Position numbers and translations under genes: made by a program. From Chloromonas sp. AAM2 (Eukaryota; Chlorophyta; Chlorophyceae; Chlamydomonadales; Chlamydomonadaceae): 20,947 bases of DNA. Position 1 is the stretch's first letter. The number at the start of each line of letters is the position of its first letter. The DNA is taken from positions 16,209 through 37,155 of the forward strand of contig QAXH01005050.1 in assembly GCA_004335635.1 (NCBI GenBank), written 5' to 3'. Below the pieces are notes generated by a model. That model was not told where the DNA came from. It did not search any database and was given only the letters and a program-made list of their open reading frames with translations. Shown in pieces: positions 8,956 to 20,947 of the stretch.

Positions 8956-9469
8956 TTGGCGCTGAGCAAGGACGGGGAGTTGCGGTGGGATACCATGATG
9001 AGCCAACAATTTGCGGTGGGATACCAAGATGAGCCAACATTTGGTGACTATGCCCAGCTCGCGGCGCTGCAGAACCTGGGTGAGGTGTGCAACCAAGAGC
9101 GACGGTCACTGTACGACGCTCGCAACAGGCCCCTGCTGGACCTCCTGCAGCGGTTCGCTAACGACCTTGGCCGTGGCGTTGACCAGATTTTCCGCTCCAA
9201 ATGGTTTCAGCACATGCTGAACCACCTACTGCCCCCCCGGAGCTCAGGCGTCAGCAAGGGACGCCATTGTTGACAGGTATGATCGTAAGCAGATGAATGA
9301 GATCGAGCTGCTGCTGTCATACTGCACGTGCATCCGTCATGTCATTGTCCATCAAGCTGGGGATTACCAGTGGTGGCTGTTGACAGAAGGCGGCTGTGTC
9401 CCGCAGCTGCTGCACCTGGTGCAGTGTGGGGAGGTGGATGACAGCCTGGCTGACTTGCGCTCAATCTAG
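8956..9469 (+). pseudogene. Coding stretch of unknown family with a C7 frame break; possible further 3' exon or neighbouring gene
   Basis: After a CCATATACAG acceptor the frame reads LALSKDGELRWDTMMS, then YQDEPTFGDYAQLAALQNLG and RPLLDLLQRFANDLGRGVDQ to HMLNHLLPP. At a run of seven C (9232-9238) the coding-like frame changes; it resumes as ARDAIVDRYDRKQMNEIELL then VIVHQAGDYQWWLLTEGGCV and ends LADLRSI, TAG at 9467-9469. One C fewer would join the two parts. A 31-bp near-exact internal duplication (8981-9042) also shifts frame. It could be a downstream part of the ATPase gene or a second gene; no donor in ATPase exon 4 clearly links to it. Family not recognised. Confidence 0.45.
8981..9042 (+). 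repeat. 31-bp tandem duplication inside a coding stretch
   Basis: TGCGGTGGGATACCA begins both copies (8981 and 9012); the two 31-bp units differ at two bases. The unit is not a multiple of three, so the copies are read in different frames. Confidence 0.85.
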
Positions 9470-9775
9470 CAGCAGCACGGCAGTCAGCAGCAGCAGCAAC
9501 CCCACCTCAAGCGGCACAGCAACAGCAGTGCAGCATGCTCAATGCTGGCCAGTACCAGTGGCTGCCTTGCTCTAGCAGCAGCAGCACGGCAGTCAGCAGC
9601 AGCAGCAACCCCACCTCCAGCGGCACAGCAACAGCAGTGCAACAAGGTCAATGCTGGCGAGTACCAGTGGCTGCCTTGCTCTAGCAGCACGGCAGTCAGC
9701 AGCAGCAGCAACACCACCTCAAGCGGCACAGCAACTGCAGTGCAGCATGCTCAATCAACACCTCGAGCAGCAGTG
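9466..9775 (+). repeat. CAG-rich minisatellite, about 3 units of 106-109 bp
   Basis: Units start at about 9466, 9572 and 9681 with CTAGCAGCAGCACGGCAGTC (the third copy lacks one or two CAGs). They share ACCCCACCTC, AGCGGCACAGCAACAGCAGT and GTACCAGTGGCTGCCTTGCT. The first unit overlaps the stop codon of the upstream coding stretch. Unit lengths of 106 and 109 are one more than a multiple of three, so a Ser/Thr/Ala-rich frame moves by one base at each unit. Confidence 0.85.
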
Positions 9776-9970
9776 CAGCAACCTCAACAAGCAAGCGGCA
9801 CTGCGGTCAGCAACAGCAGCACAGTCGGCTGGCAGCTGGCAGTCAAACAAAAGTTACCACTCAGCAGCTGGCTGGCGTCGGGGCTGAGGAGACTAAACGC
9901 GCTGCAAACTGAACATTAGTTCTCTACCCGTTGTTTGTAGTTACTGCGCCCTACTGTCCTTGTAGAGTTC

Positions 9971-9975
9971 TGTAA
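9971..9975 (+). promoter_or_regulatory. Candidate polyadenylation signal TGTAA
   Basis: TTCTGTAATGCC lies about 500 bp after the TAG at 9467-9469 and 50 bp after the end of an open Ser/Gln-rich frame at 9919. A T-rich stretch precedes it, as expected of an algal 3' UTR. Confidence 0.4.
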
Positions 9976-9979
9976 TGCC

Positions 9980-11395
9980 GGGCTTGCAAGGCGTGTCCAT
10001 CAGTGATTTCAAGGACAGGCGCCGTGGCTGTCCGCAATGTGACTGCAGCGGTCTTGGAAGTGTTAGGTAAACGGTATAGCTGTTTGTTTTGACTGGGACT
10101 TTGTTTGTTGTTGCAGATGTGGTGCTGTATGTTGGAGAGTTGTAACTAGTGCGTTGCAGGGTCAGCAGTGCCAGCTGGCTCTGGCTTGCCTGGGGACAAC
10201 AGCACGCCAGAAGTTAAACACGCTTCACCAGGACTCAGGAAGCCGACGAGCTGGGTATGAGCCCTGATGAGACACACAAAGTGTGAGCCCTGATCAACAT
10301 GGATGGCCTATAGATGCTGATTGGAACCCTTCTCTGCTGATCGTTGCCCTTCGGTGTGTTATCAGTATACCGCATGTTATACACCCTTCAGCCCACGCCA
10401 GGAATAGTAGTAGCGGTAAAGTGCCCACGTGCTACAGCTCAGCACAACAGCAACTCATCATACAGACATCAAGCTGCCTGGCAGTAGAGGCAGGGTGATG
10501 GCAAGCACAACAGGCGAGGCGTTGACACTTTCCATGAATTGACTGGATGAGTTTGAGACGGAGCATGCAGGTCATAAAGCGGCACATGATCATGAAGCCG
10601 GGGCAAATGCAAAAGGTGAGATAGTCGGAAAATCGGAAACAATCCAATATATGGCAGATGTCTGGTGGGATTTCGGATTCAGAGCTTTACATGTACAAGG
10701 TCTGGGTAATGCACAGGCTCTGCGGCGCTGGAGCTACCAGGACAAACCGCCTTTTTGTTGAATTGTGACAGCCGGCTTGCTGTAAACAAACGCACTGAAT
10801 TGCTTGCCAGTAAGTGCTTACATTGCAATCCTAGGCTCATTCCCAAGAACATCCAACAGAGTTGGAGTGTTTGAGTGCACCGAGCCTGGCCTGTGTCGAA
10901 CCCATCTGCAAGCCGGAAATCGGAGGCCACAAGTCTGCAATCTTTCTCATCATTGCCAGCATGCCCCTGCGAACTTGAGCCAGCTGGCCCCTTGAACTTG
11001 AGCCTCCGGAGTGATCAGCATACGAAAACGAAAAAATCAATGCAACGAAAACCAACTTGGAACCGCAACGGAATCCACTGCACAAACCAGCAAGCGTTTT
11101 GTTTTATGGGTTATAGGTGGGGCTCAGATTGGTACATTGGCTCATATGCCTCTTGGGCTTGAGCTTTGAAACTCTTTGAAACATCATGTAACCGTTGCCA
11201 ACATCGCCCGAACTTTAGAATTTGCTTGGTAAGCGCAGCTGGGTAGGCTGACGAGTCACCGCAAGTCAGACCTTCCATGCAGCACCTGTGTGCTGACAAC
11301 CTGGTGGCATAACTTAAAGGTCTCGTCAGCCTGCGCGCAGGGAGGGGATTGGGCTCCCAGTGGTAGGGATCGGGCCCAAAGGCCATGACGCTGTT
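9980..11395. other. Intergenic stretch without recognised genes
   Basis: No open frame with protein-like composition or splice support was found on either strand. A repeated phrase GAACTTGAGCC occurs at about 10973 and 10994, and ACTTGAGCC again at about 11715. Confidence 0.4.
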
Positions 11396-11399
11396 CCTG

Positions 11400-12575
11400 A
11401 GTCTATGGGTCTCAGGATGTCTGGGACGACAAGTAGAGATCACTTAGCGTTCATGGGTGGCCACCAAGGTAACATCCCCTTTGGCAGTTGCTGTGGCCAA
11501 GGCCGTACCGGCGGTACTCGAGGAGCCTGCACAACAGGTAGTGTTGAGTAGTCACAACAACCGCCTTTGTTGTGACGGAGTATGCCAGAGCTGACTGTAT
11601 CAACGAAACTGTTGTCAGCAACAACAGCTGTTATGTGGCAACAGAAGGTGATGGCAACAACAACACTTGTTGCGCCAAGAGCATGTGACTTGCATGAACC
11701 TAGACCACCCTACAAACTTGAGCCGGCCCGTACAGGATATCTGGCACTACCACTGGAGATCACTTAGCGTCCATGGGTGTCCACCAGGGTGTCAAATGCT
11801 ACAGACGAGCGGCCCATGCGGCAGATGCTGTGTCCAGGGGCATCCAGCAGTACTCAAGGATCCTGCACAACAGGTAGTGTTGAGTGGTCACAAGGGCCGT
11901 CTGTTGGCATGACGCCATGTAGCATGCCAGAACCAACTGTTTCAACCGAACTGCTGCACCTCCTCTCTCAACCCTCTGTGTTCTCCCTTTCAATCAACTA
12001 TGAAAAAGGTCTACATTGTATACATACTTTACACCAAAAACTAAGAAATAAGAAGGCCAGCAAGAAAAGCGACTGAGTCAGTAAGGGAGGGACGGGCTGC
12101 CAATGTGCAAGCGCGTTTCTGAGGTGTACCCAGGTGTACACCCAATGCATACCCAGGTACACAGGTGTACCCGACGTTCACATGGCGCCTAGCCGAATTG
12201 CCTGAGCGGCAAAGGTATGGTTAGGGATACTGCAGACCCAAATGGTGCTGTGTCTGGTATACAGTACGGGTATCTGGATGTCTGAGATAAGCACGGGGGA
12301 CCACTCATTGCTGGCGAGTGTTCACCACAGTGCCTCGTGCCGCAGACGAGCGACCAGTACTGCAGTTGCTGTGGCCAAGGGTGAACCAGGACCAGGACAG
12401 GTAACCGGGTGAGCGACAAGTAGCGTGCGCGCCCAGGAGCCTGCACAACAGGTGGTGTTGAGTGGTCAGAACAAGAGCTGCCTGTGGGCATGGTGATAGC
12501 AGTATGCGCTAATTGACTTTTTTAACAAGTTCGTTGTCAGCAACAACAGCTGCTATGTGGCAACATAACGTGGCT
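11400..12575 (+). repeat. Three diverged copies of a 250-320 bp repeat
   Basis: The copies are at about 11400-11660, 11730-11975 and 12255-12575. All share CCTGCACAACAGGTAGTGTT (GGTGGTGTT in the third) followed by GAGTGGTCA or GAGTAGTCA. Copies 1 and 2 share GAGATCACTTAGCG; copies 1 and 3 share TTGTCAGCAACAACAGCTG then TATGTGGCAACA. Copies 2 and 3 share AGACGAGCG. No coding function seen. Confidence 0.75.
12118..12176. repeat. Imperfect GGTGTACCCA repeats with inverted symmetry
   Basis: AGGTGTACCCAGGTGTACAC is followed by TACCCAGGTACACAGGTGTA. The units are partly self-complementary (GGTGTACACC), so they could form short hairpins. Confidence 0.6.
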
Positions 12576-12652
12576 ACACTCTGCGTGCCAGGGACATAAA
12601 ATCTTGTTGCACAATCCACTCGCATGCAATGCTCATGCAATGTACAATGTAC

Positions 12653-12665
12653 TTATTTAAAAATC
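12653..12665 (+). promoter_or_regulatory. AT-rich TATA-like element upstream of CysRS
   Basis: TTATTTAAAAATC is the only clear AT-rich block in the roughly 250 bp before the first CysRS ATG, about 150 bp upstream of it. It is a candidate core promoter only; no transcription start is visible. Confidence 0.3.
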
Positions 12666-12816
12666 ACAGCTTGCAGGCCCAGTAACGCCAGCAAGCGCCG
12701 ACGTCCGGCATGTCTGTTCTCAATGCTTCAGGCAGGCAGCAAGGGAAAGCCAGTTTAGGACAACCGCAAAAGGACAAACTGTAAGGTCCCTGTCCTCGGC
12801 GACTTGAGTGCACTTT

Positions 12817-20642
<7,826 letters not shown>

Positions 20643-20699
20643 GTAGGGTGGTTAGGGCAGGGTGATGTGGTGCAGGATAACAAGGGGCGGGGCAGAACA

Positions 20700-20840
20700 G
20701 AAGCTTTGGGTCAGTGATTGGAACAGGCTGGGATGGGCTAGGCCCTAGGTGGGATAGGCTAGGCCCTAGGTCAGTGATTGCAATAGGGTGAGATAGGCTA
20801 GGCACTAGATATCTAGGCTGGGCCCGAGGTCAGTGATTGC
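20700..20840 (+). repeat. Minisatellite after exon 13
   Basis: GGGATAGGCTAGGCCCTAGG and GGTCAGTGATTGCAA variants alternate two to three times in intron 13. Confidence 0.8.
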
Positions 20841-20842
20841 AA

Positions 20843-20844
<2 letters not shown>

Positions 20845-20878
<34 letters not shown>

Positions 20879-20902
20879 GTGTGCGTGCGTGCGTGTGCGT
20901 GC

Positions 20903-20947
<45 letters not shown>
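20845..20947 (+). repeat. GT/GCGT microsatellite running off the window end
   Basis: About 100 bp of almost perfect purine-pyrimidine alternation (TG with interspersed CG), a sequence class able to form Z-DNA. It may explain why the sequence ends here. Confidence 0.95.

Noticed and set aside
9484..9729. Minus-strand Leu/Ala-rich frame that looks like membrane segments
   Set aside because: It is a translation of the CAG-rich minisatellite on the opposite strand (CTG repeats give Leu/Ala/Cys runs).
12780..12784. TGTAA just before the CysRS start as a polyadenylation signal
   Set aside because: No upstream plus-strand gene ends nearby; it lies within the likely CysRS 5' UTR and is a five-base motif.

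Overview
The window looks like nuclear DNA of a green alga, most likely a chlorophyte of the Chlorophyceae type. The reasons are GC-rich but mixed coding sequence cut by many short GT-AG introns, abundant CAG runs and minisatellites, TGTAA motifs downstream of coding ends (the usual green-algal polyadenylation signal), and a eukaryotic-type cysteinyl-tRNA synthetase with plant/alga-like wording around its zinc site. The genus cannot be fixed from sequence alone. Nothing bacterial, plasmid-like or CRISPR-like was seen.

Layout. (1) Positions 1-3260 hold no convincing complete gene. They carry short repeats, diverged minus-strand coding-like fragments, and a tRNA-derived SINE-like segment (2532-2696) enclosed by two identical 65-bp direct repeats. 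(2) Positions 3261-8133 (+) carry a four-exon P-loop ATPase gene lacking its 5' end. Its Walker A motif is split exactly at an exon junction across a 2.65-kb intron; exon 2 also holds a net one-base frameshift. The long intron contains minus-strand coding-like debris (4434-4798 and 5133-5549) and a diverged repeat pair. (3) Positions 8956-9469 (+) hold a further coding stretch of unknown family, with a 31-bp internal duplication and a frame break at a C7 tract. It runs straight into a roughly 107-bp CAG-rich minisatellite, with a TGTAA signal at 9971. (4) Positions 9980-12650 are intergenic; the main structure is three diverged copies of a roughly 250-320 bp repeat. (5) Positions 12817-20642 (+) carry cysteinyl-tRNA synthetase: 13 exons, 592 codons, continuing past the right edge. 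All 12 internal splice junctions keep one open frame.

The most unusual feature is that several CysRS exons have nearby intronic copies of their own edges. Exon 7 has a copy of its 5' edge upstream and of its 3' edge downstream; the 3' edge of exon 8 recurs as a 60-nt, in-frame, fully spliceable-looking pseudo-exon; and the 5' edge of exon 13 recurs twice as dead copies. A similar set of diverged exon-like copies may exist on the minus strand in the first 3.2 kb. This suggests local duplication across exon-intron borders as a recurring process at this locus. The two recognised genes have no evident functional link.
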